Below, one piece after another: positions 17,087 to 26,800 of a DNA stretch of 64,000 bases (positions are counted from its first letter, which is position 1; each line of letters begins with the position of its first letter). The DNA lies in NCBI RefSeq assembly GCF_020991125.1, contig NZ_CP087715.1, forward strand, positions 434,001 to 498,000. The letters are read 5' to 3'. Made by a program: the position numbers and the translations under genes. Origin of the DNA: Microbulbifer celer. Its GTDB lineage: Bacteria > Pseudomonadota > Gammaproteobacteria > Pseudomonadales > Cellvibrionaceae. The notes beneath the pieces were generated by a model. The model was not told the origin of the DNA. It saw only the letters and a list, made by a program, of their open reading frames with translations, and searched no databases.

Positions 17087-19996
17087 TCAGAAACTGACGC
17101 CAAAAGTGGTATACCAGTAGCGTCCGGTGAGGTCGTACGTGCGGGCATCAAAATTGTCGTTAAATGCGGTTGCTGCGAAGGGCGGCGGTGTGTCCATCAG
17201 GTTATCAACCCCGAGAGCGAATCGGAATCCGCTGGGAATGTTGTAAGCGACTTGTAAATCGTGCGAAGTCCAGCTCTCAATGGTGCGGGTCACAGGCGCA
17301 TCGTTGAGCGTAAATTGCTCTTCGAGCTCTCCGACAAAATGAATAGTGTACCCGCCTTCCCAGCGTCCTCGTTGCCAGTAGACGCCGGTGTTCGCTTTCC
17401 AGTGTGGCAATGCGCCGGCACCACCACTGGCGGCGTCAACAAAAGTACCGGCCAGATCTTCTACCGGGCTGCCGGGCGCGAGCTGATTCAGGTAGCGGTG
17501 AATGTGGCTGCTATTAAAAGACCAGCGCAGCAGGCCCAGCTCTTTTGATTGATACTGGTAACGCAGAGTAGCGTCGGCACCCATCACTTCTCGCGAGCCG
17601 ATATTGAGGCGGGTTGCGGTGACACTGGTGATATCGCCTTGGGTATCACGATGCACCCGATCGCGGAACAGACCGTAGTGCGCATTCTGATTTATCAGGT
17701 ACTGGGGGCTGGTATCGATTACCTCGTTCTGGCGGATTTCAAACAGATCCAGACTGGCGTGAAAACCGGTGAAGTCGCCGGGAGTCCACACAATACCGAG
17801 CGAACGGTTGTCGGAGGTTTCCGGCTGCAGGTTCCGGTTGCCACCGAACTCCGTCAGATACTGGATGCGCGCCTGGTCCGCCTGGCCGTTACACCCCGGT
17901 AGTGTATTCGCGTTGCTGTTGGTACAGGGGTCAAACAGGTATTCCTGGCTCTGGTGCCCCGACTGATTCATATCCACCAGTGTGGGTGCTTTAAAGCCGG
18001 TAGCATAACTGGCCCGCACCATTAATGCGGGCCATGGTCGCCACCGCAAGGCTATTTTGGGGTTGCCGCTGTTACCAAAGTCGCTGTAGTCGGAGTATCG
18101 AACGGCCCCATCCAGCCACAGGGAATCTCTACGTAACGGGAGAGAAATCTCGGCAAAGGCTTCACCGATGATTCTTCGGCCCAATGCGGAACCGGACGCT
18201 ACGCTACCAATGGGGGATTGCCCCGTGTGGTCGGTGGAATTGAAATCAATGGACTCCCGGCGCAGCTCGACACCGGCGGCGGCGAGAATTTCCCCAGCGG
18301 TATTTTCTCCCAGGGCGCCGTTGGCGATATAAGTCAGTGATGTCATCCGGCTCACACCGTCCACATCGTTTGCCGCACGGATATAGCTGATCTGCTCACT
18401 GGTAATGCTGCCCGTAGGACCGAGCAGGTTGATCGGCACACACTCTGTACTTGCGTTGCAGATATCGGGGCCTTTCAGGCCGAGAGTAAGGTGCTCGGGG
18501 TTTACCAGATTGCTGAGGGTCTCCTGGGCGTGTGTGTAGTGCGTTGCCGCGGTCAGCTCCCATTGCCAATCGTTGATCAAGCCCTTCAGGCCGGTATTGA
18601 AACGCAGCGTATCGGTGCCGTTGTATTGAACCCGTGGGCCGAGCTCCAGTAGGCGCTTTCGTACATCGGTGATTTCTTCGCCAAAGGGGTTGTACACCTG
18701 ATCGGCTGAAATACGCAGGTCGCCATTGTCGAATCGGGTGAAGAGCGGTGTGGGGGCCAGATCGGATTCCGAGCGGGTGCGCACCGCCATCAGTTCTGCA
18801 AACGCATCTACCGAATCGGAGAGCGTGCGATCCGCGGAAAGATAAAGAGACTGGCGTTCTGACGGTACCAACGCAGAGGTATAGTCGCGGAAGTTGTACA
18901 GGTCTTCGCTGGTCCACTCCCGATAGCCAGTATCCGAGTTGGTAACAACCCGATCTGACAACGCAATATAACCCTGGGGGGAAGCGGATGAACGCTGGTC
19001 GGTGCCGCCGCGAAGCCGGTTGTCGGCATTGTCAGAAAGCGCGCGATCCCGGCTTAGCACCTCTCCCTGACGATAGTGGGCCAGGCTCAACATCAGGTGC
19101 CCGGAATCGCTGCCCGCCCCCCAGGTCAGGGAATGGGATTCGGTTTGCTGATCGTTGTATCGACTCTGGCCGTAGTAGGTATTGATGTCCAGCCCTTCAA
19201 AGTCCCGTCGCAGTATGACATTGACTACGCCGGCAATCGCGTCAGAGCCATACACGGCGGAAGCGCCGTCTTTCAGGATCTCGATACGGTCCACAGCGGA
19301 CAGGGGAATGGTGTTGAGATCTGCGGCCTCGCCACCAAAACCATTGCTGACAATGCGACGCCCGTTGATCAACACCAGGGTATTGCTGGCAGGCAGGCCA
19401 CGCAGTGTGACTGTCGCAGTACCGTTGCCGCCGTTGGTGACTGAGGTACTGGTGGAGTTGCCGGAAACCGCGGGCAGGTACTTGAGGAGCTCTGATACCG
19501 TTTGCGCGCCAGTAATTTCCAGCTCTGGTTGCGCCAGCACATCAATCGGTGCATAGCTGTCCAACTTCAGGTGGCGCAGGTGGCTACCCGTGAGGCTGTG
19601 ACCGGTAACCGTGACTTCTTCTGCGGGTAAATGGGTCTGCGCCCCATACTCTTCCAACTCTTCCGCGACCGGCCCACGCGAAACAATCGCCACAGCATTG
19701 GTGCCTGCATGCGTATAGGTGAGCGGCGTATGCTTCAGTAACTGCGTGAGCGCAGGGGCAATCCTGCCGTCTGGTGTTTCCAGTTGCTGTTCGGGAATAA
19801 TGATGGCGTTGGCGCTGTCGGTCTGAACCAGCAGTGATACACGACACTGGCGACCGAAGGAGATCAGGGCGCGGGAAAGGTTGCCGGCAGGCAGCCGGAC
19901 GCCGGATTCCGGGCAGGCGGCAATTGCGCTTTCGGACAATACGCCGAGCGCTATCAGACCTGTCAGTGGCAGGGGTGCCCAATGCCGGATTCTCAC
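17087..19996 (-). CDS. TonB-dependent receptor 4 with signalling STN domain
   Basis: The 969-aa product starts at GTG. After the signal peptide (cut near AIAA) residues ~30-105 form a secretin/TonB N-terminal (STN) domain (LPAGNLSRALISFGRQCRVSL...IAPALTQLLKHTPLTY). This extra periplasmic domain is typical of FecA-type receptors that signal to a FecR anti-sigma protein. Then come EEVTVTGHSL, the plug (LVLINGRRI, IEILKDGASAVYGSDAIAG) and the barrel ending TTFGVSF. The fecR-like and ECF sigma genes sit directly upstream on the same strand, which fits a transmembrane signalling trio. The ligand is unknown and not necessarily iron: no siderophore genes are nearby. Confidence 0.9.
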   Translation of the reverse strand: MRIRHWAPLPLTGLIALGVLSESAIAACPESGVRLPAGNLSRALISFGRQCRVSLLVQTDSANAIIIPEQQLETPDGRIAPALTQLLKHTPLTYTHAGTNAVAIVSRGPVAEELEEYGAQTHLPAEEVTVTGHSLTGSHLRHLKLDSYAPIDVLAQPELEITGAQTVSELLKYLPAVSGNSTSTSVTNGGNGTATVTLRGLPASNTLVLINGRRIVSNGFGGEAADLNTIPLSAVDRIEILKDGASAVYGSDAIAGVVNVILRRDFEGLDINTYYGQSRYNDQQTESHSLTWGAGSDSGHLMLSLAHYRQGEVLSRDRALSDNADNRLRGGTDQRSSASPQGYIALSDRVVTNSDTGYREWTSEDLYNFRDYTSALVPSERQSLYLSADRTLSDSVDAFAELMAVRTRSESDLAPTPLFTRFDNGDLRISADQVYNPFGEEITDVRKRLLELGPRVQYNGTDTLRFNTGLKGLINDWQWELTAATHYTHAQETLSNLVNPEHLTLGLKGPDICNASTECVPINLLGPTGSITSEQISYIRAANDVDGVSRMTSLTYIANGALGENTAGEILAAAGVELRRESIDFNSTDHTGQSPIGSVASGSALGRRIIGEAFAEISLPLRRDSLWLDGAVRYSDYSDFGNSGNPKIALRWRPWPALMVRASYATGFKAPTLVDMNQSGHQSQEYLFDPCTNSNANTLPGCNGQADQARIQYLTEFGGNRNLQPETSDNRSLGIVWTPGDFTGFHASLDLFEIRQNEVIDTSPQYLINQNAHYGLFRDRVHRDTQGDITSVTATRLNIGSREVMGADATLRYQYQSKELGLLRWSFNSSHIHRYLNQLAPGSPVEDLAGTFVDAASGGAGALPHWKANTGVYWQRGRWEGGYTIHFVGELEEQFTLNDAPVTRTIESWTSHDLQVAYNIPSGFRFALGVDNLMDTPPPFAATAFNDNFDARTYDLTGRYWYTTFGVSF

Positions 19997-20138
19997 CTTC
20001 TCGTCCCACTCCTGTGCCTTGCGCGATCAGCGGTCAGCATCAGATTTGTTGTTGTCGTTCGGGCCAGATTGCCCTGAGTGTGGCGGGGGTAATCGTTGCT
20101 TTTGGCTAATAAACGATCACCCAGGGGAAGGTTATATC

Positions 20139-21233
20139 CTAGTTAGACTTGGGAGACAAGAGAGTCAGTTTGGGATCGCTGGTGTCTGTGTCCAGATCCA
20201 GCGCAGTGGCGATGGCGGAGAGGGTGCTCTCTGGATCCGTCAACTCGAAAGTACCGGAGAGTCTTCTCTCTCCGGCGCCCGGCGCGGCGGCGGCGGGGAC
20301 TTTCAGGTAGCGGTTGAGTTCTTCCAGGGCCTCTGTAAGCGGGGTTTCATCGAACACCAGCTGGCCGTGAATCCAGTCGATCGCCTCGTCTTCTGACGTG
20401 CGGTCTACATTGCCAAGCCCACTTTGGGATACGCTCACTTTCTGATTGCGGGTCAGCTTGACGGAGTCCGGCTGCAGACCGTGAGCACTGCGGGATTCGC
20501 TGACGGCCACGGTGCCGCCGGTAACGGATACCCGGGTATTTTCCGGGTTGCGTTCCACATTGAACCGGGTGCCCAGTACGCGGATGTTAGCGCGGCCTGC
20601 CGCCACGGTGAAGGGGCGGGCAGTCTGGCGGGCAACGTCGAAATAGGCCTCGCCACGAACCAGCTGGGTGCGACGCTCTTCGCGGCTGAAGTTGACGATC
20701 AGCTCGGAATTGGTATTGAGTTGGACTTCGGAGCCATCTGGCAGGGAAAGTATGCGGGTCTCGCCCACCGCCGTTGTGTACATCTGTTGTTGTACCGGGC
20801 TCTGCCGCAACCATTGATTGCCAACCCAGAGGGCTACGGCCAGGCAGGCCGCTACTGCGCTGCCCCCCATCAACCACTGTGGCAGGTGCCAGCTGCCGGT
20901 ACTCTCCCGGGCTTTCCCTGCTTGAGCTTTACCGGTATTGAAGGCGTCAGTAGCGCCAGAACAACCGGCGCCTGTCTGTTCGCGGAATTGCGCGCTGGGC
21001 ACGCTTTCGGGGTAGAGTTCATCCAGTGGCAGGTGAGAGAGGGCACCGAGGTCGCCCCACAGCTCCGCCATTTCATCGAATGCTTTGTGATTTTCTTCAG
21101 ACGCGGCCATCCATGCGGCAAAAGCCCGGCGGTCAGCCTGGCTGATTGAGTCGGAACGCAGGCGGGCGATCCAGGTGCAGGCCTGATCGAGTCTGTCTTC
21201 CGAGTGCACGTCTTGTACTTCCTGAGGGTTCAC
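20139..21233 (-). CDS. FecR-family anti-sigma / sigma regulator
   Basis: The 364-aa inner-membrane protein has a cytosolic N-terminal sigma-binding domain (DQACTWIARLRSDSISQADRRAFAAWM, residues ~16-60), one membrane segment (~119-138), and a periplasmic FecR domain (LPDGSEVQLNTNSELIVNF, RGEAYFDVARQTARPFTVAA, IRVLGTRFNV). A C-terminal STN-contacting-type region follows (FDETPLTEALEELNRYL). In the Fec paradigm it receives a signal from the receptor STN domain and controls the ECF sigma factor. It lies 142 nt upstream of receptor gene 4 and 405 nt downstream of the sigma gene. Confidence 0.92.
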   Translation of the reverse strand: MNPQEVQDVHSEDRLDQACTWIARLRSDSISQADRRAFAAWMAASEENHKAFDEMAELWGDLGALSHLPLDELYPESVPSAQFREQTGAGCSGATDAFNTGKAQAGKARESTGSWHLPQWLMGGSAVAACLAVALWVGNQWLRQSPVQQQMYTTAVGETRILSLPDGSEVQLNTNSELIVNFSREERRTQLVRGEAYFDVARQTARPFTVAAGRANIRVLGTRFNVERNPENTRVSVTGGTVAVSESRSAHGLQPDSVKLTRNQKVSVSQSGLGNVDRTSEDEAIDWIHGQLVFDETPLTEALEELNRYLKVPAAAAPGAGERRLSGTFELTDPESTLSAIATALDLDTDTSDPKLTLLSPKSN

Positions 21234-21638
21234 CGCACCAATACCTTTTATGACCGATTACCTGCTGTACTTGAAAAGCCTCCAGAGTCGACTTGTTCCA
21301 CCTGCAGGTCTGGGGTGTGCAATTTGCCAGAAAAGTCAGGTGCGCCAAATCGGTGCAACCTGTCTTAACTAAAAAACTGTGATTTCATGCAATCTGCGCA
21401 ATCTTTGCAATGAATTAAAGCAAAATTTAGCACATATTGTCCCGGGAGTCCGGCTTTTCATGGACTTTTATCCGGGGTTACCGATAAGACGGATTAGAAG
21501 AGCAGTGCCTCAACAAAAATTTGAGCTGGCTGCGGCAACGCTGTGCGTCGCGGGTCAGGATTGCACCGTTATGGTGCGCTGCAGTCTGATTCTACGCAGC
21601 GGGTTGAAAGTAGTGGAAGCGGCTGTGAGGGGAAATGT
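21234..21638. other. Spacer between ECF sigma and fecR-like genes, with short direct repeats
   Basis: There is no convincing gene in these 405 nt. The spacing is unusual because fecI and fecR normally abut. GCAATC occurs at 21389 and 21398 and GCAAT at 21407, three copies exactly 9 nt apart in an AT-rich part. That could be a binding-site array for the fecR promoter, but nothing in the sequence proves it. Confidence 0.35.
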
Positions 21639-22163
21639 TCAACTCCCGGCTGTTCTCCTGCAGGCTTTGAGCGCCTGAAGGATATATTTCTCCACGCTGC
21701 TGACAGAAATATTCATTTCATGGGCAATGTCGGAGTAGGAAAGCCCCCGGTTGCGATGCAGTAAAAACGCCTGGCGACATTTGAGTGGCAGGTTGTCCAT
21801 CGCGTTGTGAATGGCCTGCAGCTGTTGCCTGGCGGCAAGCACCCGTTCTGGAGAGTGATGATTGGCGTAGTCGTCTTCGGCCGGTGTCGCGCCCTCTGCG
21901 GGCATTTGCTGGCTGACGTAGTCGATGTGCAGTTTGCCACGGCGAAGTTGATCGACCGCCAGATTGTTTGCAATCTGGAACAGGTAGGCGCGGGGGTTTT
22001 CCAGCTCTTTCTCACTAGTGAGCTTCTGCAGCCGCAGGTATGCGTACTGAGCGATATCCTCAGCATCTTCAGTGCTGCGGACGATACGCGTCACGAAGCG
22101 CACCAGGGCTTGGCCGTGGTCGGTAAAAAGCTTTTCCAGAAGTGTCTTCCGGTCGTTATTCAT
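21639..22163 (-). CDS. FecI-like ECF RNA polymerase sigma factor
   Basis: The 174-aa product has region 2 (QALVRFVTRIVRSTEDAEDIAQYAYLRL, then NPRAYLFQIANNLAVDQLRR) and region 4 (MDNLPLKCRQAFLLHRNRGLSYSDIAHEMNISVSSVEKYILQAL), the two-domain layout of ECF sigma factors. The sequence is of the FecI/iron-type subgroup. With the FecR-like protein and the STN-bearing receptor 4 downstream it should form a surface-signalling module that switches on receptor synthesis when ligand is bound. The target promoter cannot be read with confidence. Confidence 0.92.
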   Translation of the reverse strand: MNNDRKTLLEKLFTDHGQALVRFVTRIVRSTEDAEDIAQYAYLRLQKLTSEKELENPRAYLFQIANNLAVDQLRRGKLHIDYVSQQMPAEGATPAEDDYANHHSPERVLAARQQLQAIHNAMDNLPLKCRQAFLLHRNRGLSYSDIAHEMNISVSSVEKYILQALKACRRTAGS

Positions 22164-22411
22164 CAGTCAGTAAAATCCCGGGAACTGCACGCATTTTCGT
22201 TGTTATAAGGCGGGTGGAGTCAGTTATAACACAACGAAGTCGCTGTCGACGAGTGGTGGTTGTGGCGCGGCAAAGCGAAATGGGGGGGAACACCACTGGC
22301 GTCTATCCCTCGCGGGGGATGCCGGTATAATGGCCGCCTTCTTGAATCTCGGGGTATTCCGCCGAATCTGTGGTGCCCCGACAGAGACTCGCAAACCAGC
22401 GCGGAGATTGA

Positions 22412-24466
22412 ATGAGTTATCAAGTACTGGCACGCAAGTGGCGGCCGAGATTGTTTCGGGAAATGGTTGGTCAGGAGCATGTGCTCCAGGCGCTGATCAA
22501 TGCCCTGGACAACAATCGTCTGCATCACGCCTACCTGTTCGCTGGTACCCGCGGGGTGGGCAAAACTACCATTGCCCGGATTCTGGCCAAGTGCCTCAAT
22601 TGCGAGACCGGCGTGAGCTCGGAGCCCTGTGGCCAGTGCTCCATTTGTACCGAGATTGCCGATGGCCGCTTTGTCGATCTGATCGAAGTGGACGCCGCCT
22701 CCCGCACCAAGGTGGAAGATACCCGCGAACTGCTGGAGAACGTCCAGTACGCGCCTACAAGAGGGCGCTACAAGGTCTATCTGATCGACGAAGTGCACAT
22801 GCTCTCCAACAGCTCCTTCAACGCCCTGCTGAAGACGCTCGAAGAGCCGCCTCCCCACGTCAAGTTCCTGCTCGCCACCACGGATCCGCAGAAGTTGCCG
22901 GTGACCGTGCTGTCCCGCTGTTTACAGTTCAATCTCAAGAACATGGGCCTGGAACGGGTGGTGGAACACCTGCGTTTCGTACTCGAACAGGAAATGGTGC
23001 CCTTCGAGGAGGCTGCACTTTGGCATCTGGGGCGCGCTGCCGACGGCAGCATGCGCGACGCCATGAGCCTGACCGACCAGGCGATAGCTTTCGGTGGCGG
23101 TAAAGTCAGCGAAGGGGAAGTGCGGGCGATGCTTGGCACCCTCGACAGTGCGCTGGTATGGAAACTGATCCAGGCGCTCGCCGCCGATGATCCCGCGGCC
23201 CTGTTTGCCGCTGTCGAAGAGCTGTCACAACAGGCACCGGACTACAGCGGCGCACTGGCAGAACTGGCGGCCATTCTGCACCGCATCGCCATCGCCCAGG
23301 TTTTGCCCCAGGCGATCGACAATGCGCTGGGGGATGGGGAGCTGCTGCAGCAGACTGCCGCCACCCTGCCAAGTGAGAACGTACAGCTGTTTTACCAGAT
23401 GGCGCTACTGGCTCGACGGGATCTACCCATGGCCCCGGATCCCCGCGGCGGATTTGAAATGGCGCTGCTGCGTATGCTGGCGTTCAAGCCTCAGGGCGTC
23501 GCCGACATTCCTACCGCCAGTCTGCCGTCAGCGGGAGAGGCTACGCAGGCGCAAGCTCAGCCTGCTCCACCTCCAGCGCCGTCTGCGGGTATTTCTCAAG
23601 AGCCCGCCGCGGACATTTCTCCAGCTCCCCCAGCGGTCACCCCGCCGGGGCCCCAAGAGACGTCGATCTCAGAAAAAAAGCCCCCGGTTGACGCCGCACC
23701 GCAGCCTGCTGCGGCGCCGGCTCCTGTGAAGTCCGCAGAGCCCCAGTTCACACCGCCGCAACCGGTGCCTGAGAGTAAGAGCCCCCAGCCGCAGGAAACG
23801 CCGCCGTGGGAAGACGCTCCCCAGTCTGTAAGCGACCGTCAGCCGGAGCCGCGGTCGCAACCAAAACCAAAACCGGAATCCCCTGTGGCACCTGAGGTGA
23901 TGACCGCGCCCCCCGAGGCGGCCCCCACACCTCAAGAAGACTCCCGCGAGGCGCTGCGTGCTCAGTTGCGTCAACAGGTTGCCCAGGTTGAGTCGGCGCC
24001 GGTGTCTGCAGCGGAACCGCAGCCAGTGAAAGCGCCGCCGGCCCCGGCTACTGAGTCTGAGCCGCCTGCGCGACTGGATGCGCTTACGCCCGGTAGTTGG
24101 CCGGCGATGTACCCCCAGATTGGGGTAACGGGTATCCTGCACTCCATTGCCTCGCATCTGGAGCTGTTGGGGCGGCACGACAATATACTGTCATTTACGC
24201 TGGACCATTCTTTCAGCAGTCTGTACGACGAGGGGCATCAGCGCCGTCTCGCGGATGTGCTGAGAGACTTTTTTCAGCAACCGCTATCCGTACAGATTCA
24301 GGTGGGCGAAGTGCACGGGGGCACCCCCGCGCGCCTGATTGCCGCTACCAAAGAGGCGCAGATACAGGCCGCGCGCGAGTCCCTGCAGAAAGACCCATTG
24401 GTACAGGAGCTGCAATCAGAGCTAGGTGCGCGGCTGGACCCGGAGTCCGTGGAATATTTGGGCTGA
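22412..24466 (+). CDS. dnaX: DNA polymerase III subunits tau and gamma
   Basis: The 684-aa full-length product (tau) is the clamp-loader ATPase that also links the core polymerases. Residues 45-52 are the Walker A GTRGVGKT; C64, C73, C76 and C79 form the zinc module; LIDEVHML is Walker B; LLKTLEEPPPHVKFLLAT and the SRC arginine-finger motif (LSRCLQFNL) follow. Residues ~385-560 are a Pro-rich linker, then the tau-specific C-terminal domain. A slippery heptamer at codons 421-423 with an immediate -1 stop predicts a 426-aa gamma form. Its ATG follows GGAG. ybaB and recR downstream are the classic neighbours. Confidence 0.97.
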   Translation: MSYQVLARKWRPRLFREMVGQEHVLQALINALDNNRLHHAYLFAGTRGVGKTTIARILAKCLNCETGVSSEPCGQCSICTEIADGRFVDLIEVDAASRTKVEDTRELLENVQYAPTRGRYKVYLIDEVHMLSNSSFNALLKTLEEPPPHVKFLLATTDPQKLPVTVLSRCLQFNLKNMGLERVVEHLRFVLEQEMVPFEEAALWHLGRAADGSMRDAMSLTDQAIAFGGGKVSEGEVRAMLGTLDSALVWKLIQALAADDPAALFAAVEELSQQAPDYSGALAELAAILHRIAIAQVLPQAIDNALGDGELLQQTAATLPSENVQLFYQMALLARRDLPMAPDPRGGFEMALLRMLAFKPQGVADIPTASLPSAGEATQAQAQPAPPPAPSAGISQEPAADISPAPPAVTPPGPQETSISEKKPPVDAAPQPAAAPAPVKSAEPQFTPPQPVPESKSPQPQETPPWEDAPQSVSDRQPEPRSQPKPKPESPVAPEVMTAPPEAAPTPQEDSREALRAQLRQQVAQVESAPVSAAEPQPVKAPPAPATESEPPARLDALTPGSWPAMYPQIGVTGILHSIASHLELLGRHDNILSFTLDHSFSSLYDEGHQRRLADVLRDFFQQPLSVQIQVGEVHGGTPARLIAATKEAQIQAARESLQKDPLVQELQSELGARLDPESVEYLG
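23674..23716 (+). promoter_or_regulatory. dnaX programmed -1 frameshift signal
   Basis: A AAA AAG (23674-23680) sits in the correct reading phase (GAA AAA AAG). After a -1 slip the frame reads GCC CCC GGT TGA, stopping at 23689-23691. A GC-rich hairpin (CGCCGCA 23692-23698 with TGCGGCG 23710-23716) begins 11 nt downstream as a possible stimulator. The layout is that of E. coli dnaX, where it makes gamma at about 431 aa. No clear upstream stimulatory Shine-Dalgarno was found. Confidence 0.8.
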
Positions 24467-24545
24467 TCGCTTGAATAAAGTGGTAGCCGGAATCAGATAG
24501 TGATCAGATAGCAGCCAACGCAATTTACACAAAGCGGTGAACGAT

Positions 24546-24896
24546 ATGATGAAAGGTTTGGGCGACCTGATGCAGCAGGCGCAGAAAATGCAGTCCGACA
24601 TGCAGGAACGCATGGAGAAGATGCAGAAGGAACTGGTGGAACTTCGGGTGACCGGCGAAGCCGGCGCCGGCATGGTCAAAGTCACCATGAATGGTCGCCA
24701 CGATGTGACCAGTGTGGATATTGATCCCAGCCTGCTGGGGGAAGACAAAGAAATGCTCGAAGACCTGCTGGCCGCGGCCGTCAATGATACGGTGCGTCGG
24801 GTAGAGGAAATCACCCAGAAAATGCAGAAAGAGCAGATGGGTGGCATGACTGCAGGTATGAACCTGCCGGAAGGATTCAAGTTTCCCTTTGGTTGA
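24546..24896 (+). CDS. ybaB: YbaB/EbfC-family nucleoid-associated protein
   Basis: The product is 116 aa, near the family length of ~109. Matching segments are [55 protein letters not shown] and the C-terminal [10 protein letters not shown]. It is a small dimeric DNA-binding protein encoded between dnaX and recR in most gammaproteobacteria. GGTGA lies 5 nt before ATG 24546; the ATG at 24549 and a GTG at 24537 are alternatives. Confidence 0.93.
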   Translation: MMKGLGDLMQQAQKMQSDMQERMEKMQKELVELRVTGEAGAGMVKVTMNGRHDVTSVDIDPSLLGEDKEMLEDLLAAAVNDTVRRVEEITQKMQKEQMGGMTAGMNLPEGFKFPFG

Positions 24897-24933
24897 GCCC
24901 AAACTGCTTGAGTCCGAAACGCAATGCATTCCC

Positions 24934-24956
24934 AGGGCCCGCCAGCGGGCCCTTTT
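24934..24956 (+). terminator. Hairpin-T terminator between ybaB and recR
   Basis: AGGGCCCG and CGGGCCCT (within 24934-24953) form an 8-9 bp GC stem with a very small loop, followed by TTTGTTT. It suggests that recR is partly uncoupled from dnaX-ybaB. Confidence 0.7.
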
Positions 24957-24989
24957 GTTTCTCAGAAATAACGACGTTTAGCCCATTGT

Positions 24990-25583
24990 ATGTTCAGCCC
25001 ACTGATTGAAGACCTGATTCGCGCCCTGCGCTGCCTGCCCGGGGTTGGACCGAAATCCGCCCAGCGTATGGCCATGTACCTACTAGAGAAAGACCGCGAC
25101 GCCGCGGGACTGTTGGCCAGTACCTTGCAGCAGGCCGTGGAGAAAGTAGGGCGCTGTAATCGCTGCCGCACACTCACCGAGCAGGACGTCTGTTCCCTGT
25201 GTAGCAGCACCCGGCGCGATCACAGTCTGTTATGCGTGGTGGAAACACCGGCGGATGTGCTCGCCATCGAGCAGGCGGGCAATTACCACGGTCTCTATTT
25301 TGTGCTGCACGGCCACCTCTCGCCCATCGATGGTGTCGGCCCGGCGGACTTGGGGTTGGACGTGCTGGGCGAGCGATTCGGCAACGACGAAATTGCGGAG
25401 CTCATCATTGCCACCAATCCGACGGTAGAGGGCGAGGCTACGGCCCAGTTCATCGCCGAGCGTGCCCGCGCCAAGGGCGTATCCGTCAGTCGGATTGCTC
25501 ACGGTGTACCTATTGGGGGTGAGCTGGAATACATCGACGGCGGTACACTCGCGCACGCCTTCAACAGTCGTACGGTGCTCTGA
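24990..25583 (+). CDS. recR: Recombination mediator protein RecR
   Basis: The 197-aa product is the standard RecR length. It has a helix-hairpin-helix ([13 protein letters not shown], ~16-28), a four-cysteine zinc finger (C56, C59, C68, C71) and a Toprim domain ([27 protein letters not shown]). With RecO and RecF it loads RecA on gapped DNA. No clear Shine-Dalgarno precedes the ATG; the N terminus [10 protein letters not shown] matches the family, so the start is kept. Confidence 0.96.
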   Translation: MFSPLIEDLIRALRCLPGVGPKSAQRMAMYLLEKDRDAAGLLASTLQQAVEKVGRCNRCRTLTEQDVCSLCSSTRRDHSLLCVVETPADVLAIEQAGNYHGLYFVLHGHLSPIDGVGPADLGLDVLGERFGNDEIAELIIATNPTVEGEATAQFIAERARAKGVSVSRIAHGVPIGGELEYIDGGTLAHAFNSRTVL

Positions 25584-25650
25584 TGTTTGATTGGAGTGGG
25601 TGTCTGATGATGCGTCTCAAATGGGGCAGCAGAGAGACCGGGGGAGAGTG

Positions 25651-26787
25651 ATGGAACAGGCTAAAAAACTGGTGGATACCACACCCATCTGGGTCGATAG
25701 CGGCAAAGAGCTGGCCCGGCTGTGTGAACAGTGGCAGCAACAGAATGCCATAGCGCTGGATACCGAGTTTATGCGCAGCCGCACTTTTTATCCGGTGCCG
25801 GCGCTGGTGCAGGTGGGGGATGGCAAAAACTGCTACCTGATCGATAACCTCGCTATCGCTGACCTGTCGCCACTCAAGGCGTTACTGCTGGATACCCGCG
25901 TGGTGAAAATCATGCACTCCTGCAGCGAAGACCTGGAAACCTTTGATCGTTTGCTCGGTATCGTGCCGGATCCGATTTTTGATACCCAGATTGCCGGTGC
26001 ACTTACCGGGCTGGGGCACGGTCTGGGTTACGCGGCAACGGTCAGTCAACTACTGCAAATCGAGTTGCCCAAAAGCGAGACGCGCTCTGACTGGTTGCAG
26101 CGCCCGTTGAGTGAGTCCCAGAAAAACTATGCGGCGTTGGATGTAGCCTGGCTGCCATTGGTTTACGGGTTGGAACTGAAAAAGCTGCGTGAGCGCGACC
26201 GCCTGGCATGGCTGCAGGAAGATTGCGCAGCCATGGTGGCGAGCGCGCGCAACCCGGAGCCACCGGAACTTTATTATCTCCGAGTGAAAGGTGCCTGGCG
26301 CCTGCGAGGGAATCAGGTTGCAGTGTTGCAGGACCTCTGTGCATGGCGTGAGCGGGAAGCGCGAGAAAGAGACATGCCGCGCAATCACCTGCTGAAAGAG
26401 AATGTCTGCCTGTCATTGGCCCAGTCCATGCCCAGGTATCTGGCGACACTGGCGCAGCCGGGGCTGGAAGGAAAAACCGTGCGCAAGTACGGCGAAACAC
26501 TGCTGGAAATTATCGCCCGCGCAGCCGAACGCACAGATGTGCCACCGCCATTGCCGCAACCACTGAATCGCAGCCAGGGGGATCAACTCAAGGCGTTGCG
26601 ACAGGCGGTGAATCAGTGGGCGGAGGAGAATAACTTGCCCCCAGAGATCCTGGTGCGCAAAAAAGAGCTTGAGGCGTTGCTGCAATCTTCCGAGCCAAAA
26701 CTGGAAGGGCGCCTTACGGGATGGCGGCGACAGATTATCGGCGAGCGATTACTGGCCGAGCTGGCCAACATGAGAAGTACCCAATGA
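25651..26787 (+). CDS. rnd: Ribonuclease D
   Basis: This 378-aa 3'-5' exoribonuclease works in tRNA 3' end maturation. DEDDy motifs are visible: ALDTEF (D37, E39), MHSCSEDLETFD and the YAALDVAWL Tyr-Asp motif; an HRDC-type helical domain follows (ENVCLSLAQSMPRYLATLAQ). The ATG at 25651 is preceded by GGGGGAG and gives the normal length (E. coli 375 aa); in-frame upstream sequence does not resemble RNase D. ycgL and ycgN follow closely, an arrangement shared with many gammaproteobacteria. Confidence 0.95.
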   Translation: MEQAKKLVDTTPIWVDSGKELARLCEQWQQQNAIALDTEFMRSRTFYPVPALVQVGDGKNCYLIDNLAIADLSPLKALLLDTRVVKIMHSCSEDLETFDRLLGIVPDPIFDTQIAGALTGLGHGLGYAATVSQLLQIELPKSETRSDWLQRPLSESQKNYAALDVAWLPLVYGLELKKLRERDRLAWLQEDCAAMVASARNPEPPELYYLRVKGAWRLRGNQVAVLQDLCAWREREARERDMPRNHLLKENVCLSLAQSMPRYLATLAQPGLEGKTVRKYGETLLEIIARAAERTDVPPPLPQPLNRSQGDQLKALRQAVNQWAEENNLPPEILVRKKELEALLQSSEPKLEGRLTGWRRQIIGERLLAELANMRSTQ

Positions 26788-26800
26788 CGAGAATTGCCTG

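Noticed and set aside
22164-22411. Possible 4.5S (SRP) RNA gene upstream of dnaX
   Set aside because: ffs is often near dnaX, but the conserved SRP RNA core (GGTCCGGAAGGAAGCAG-like) is absent; only a weak hairpin and a TATAAT without a good -35 are seen.
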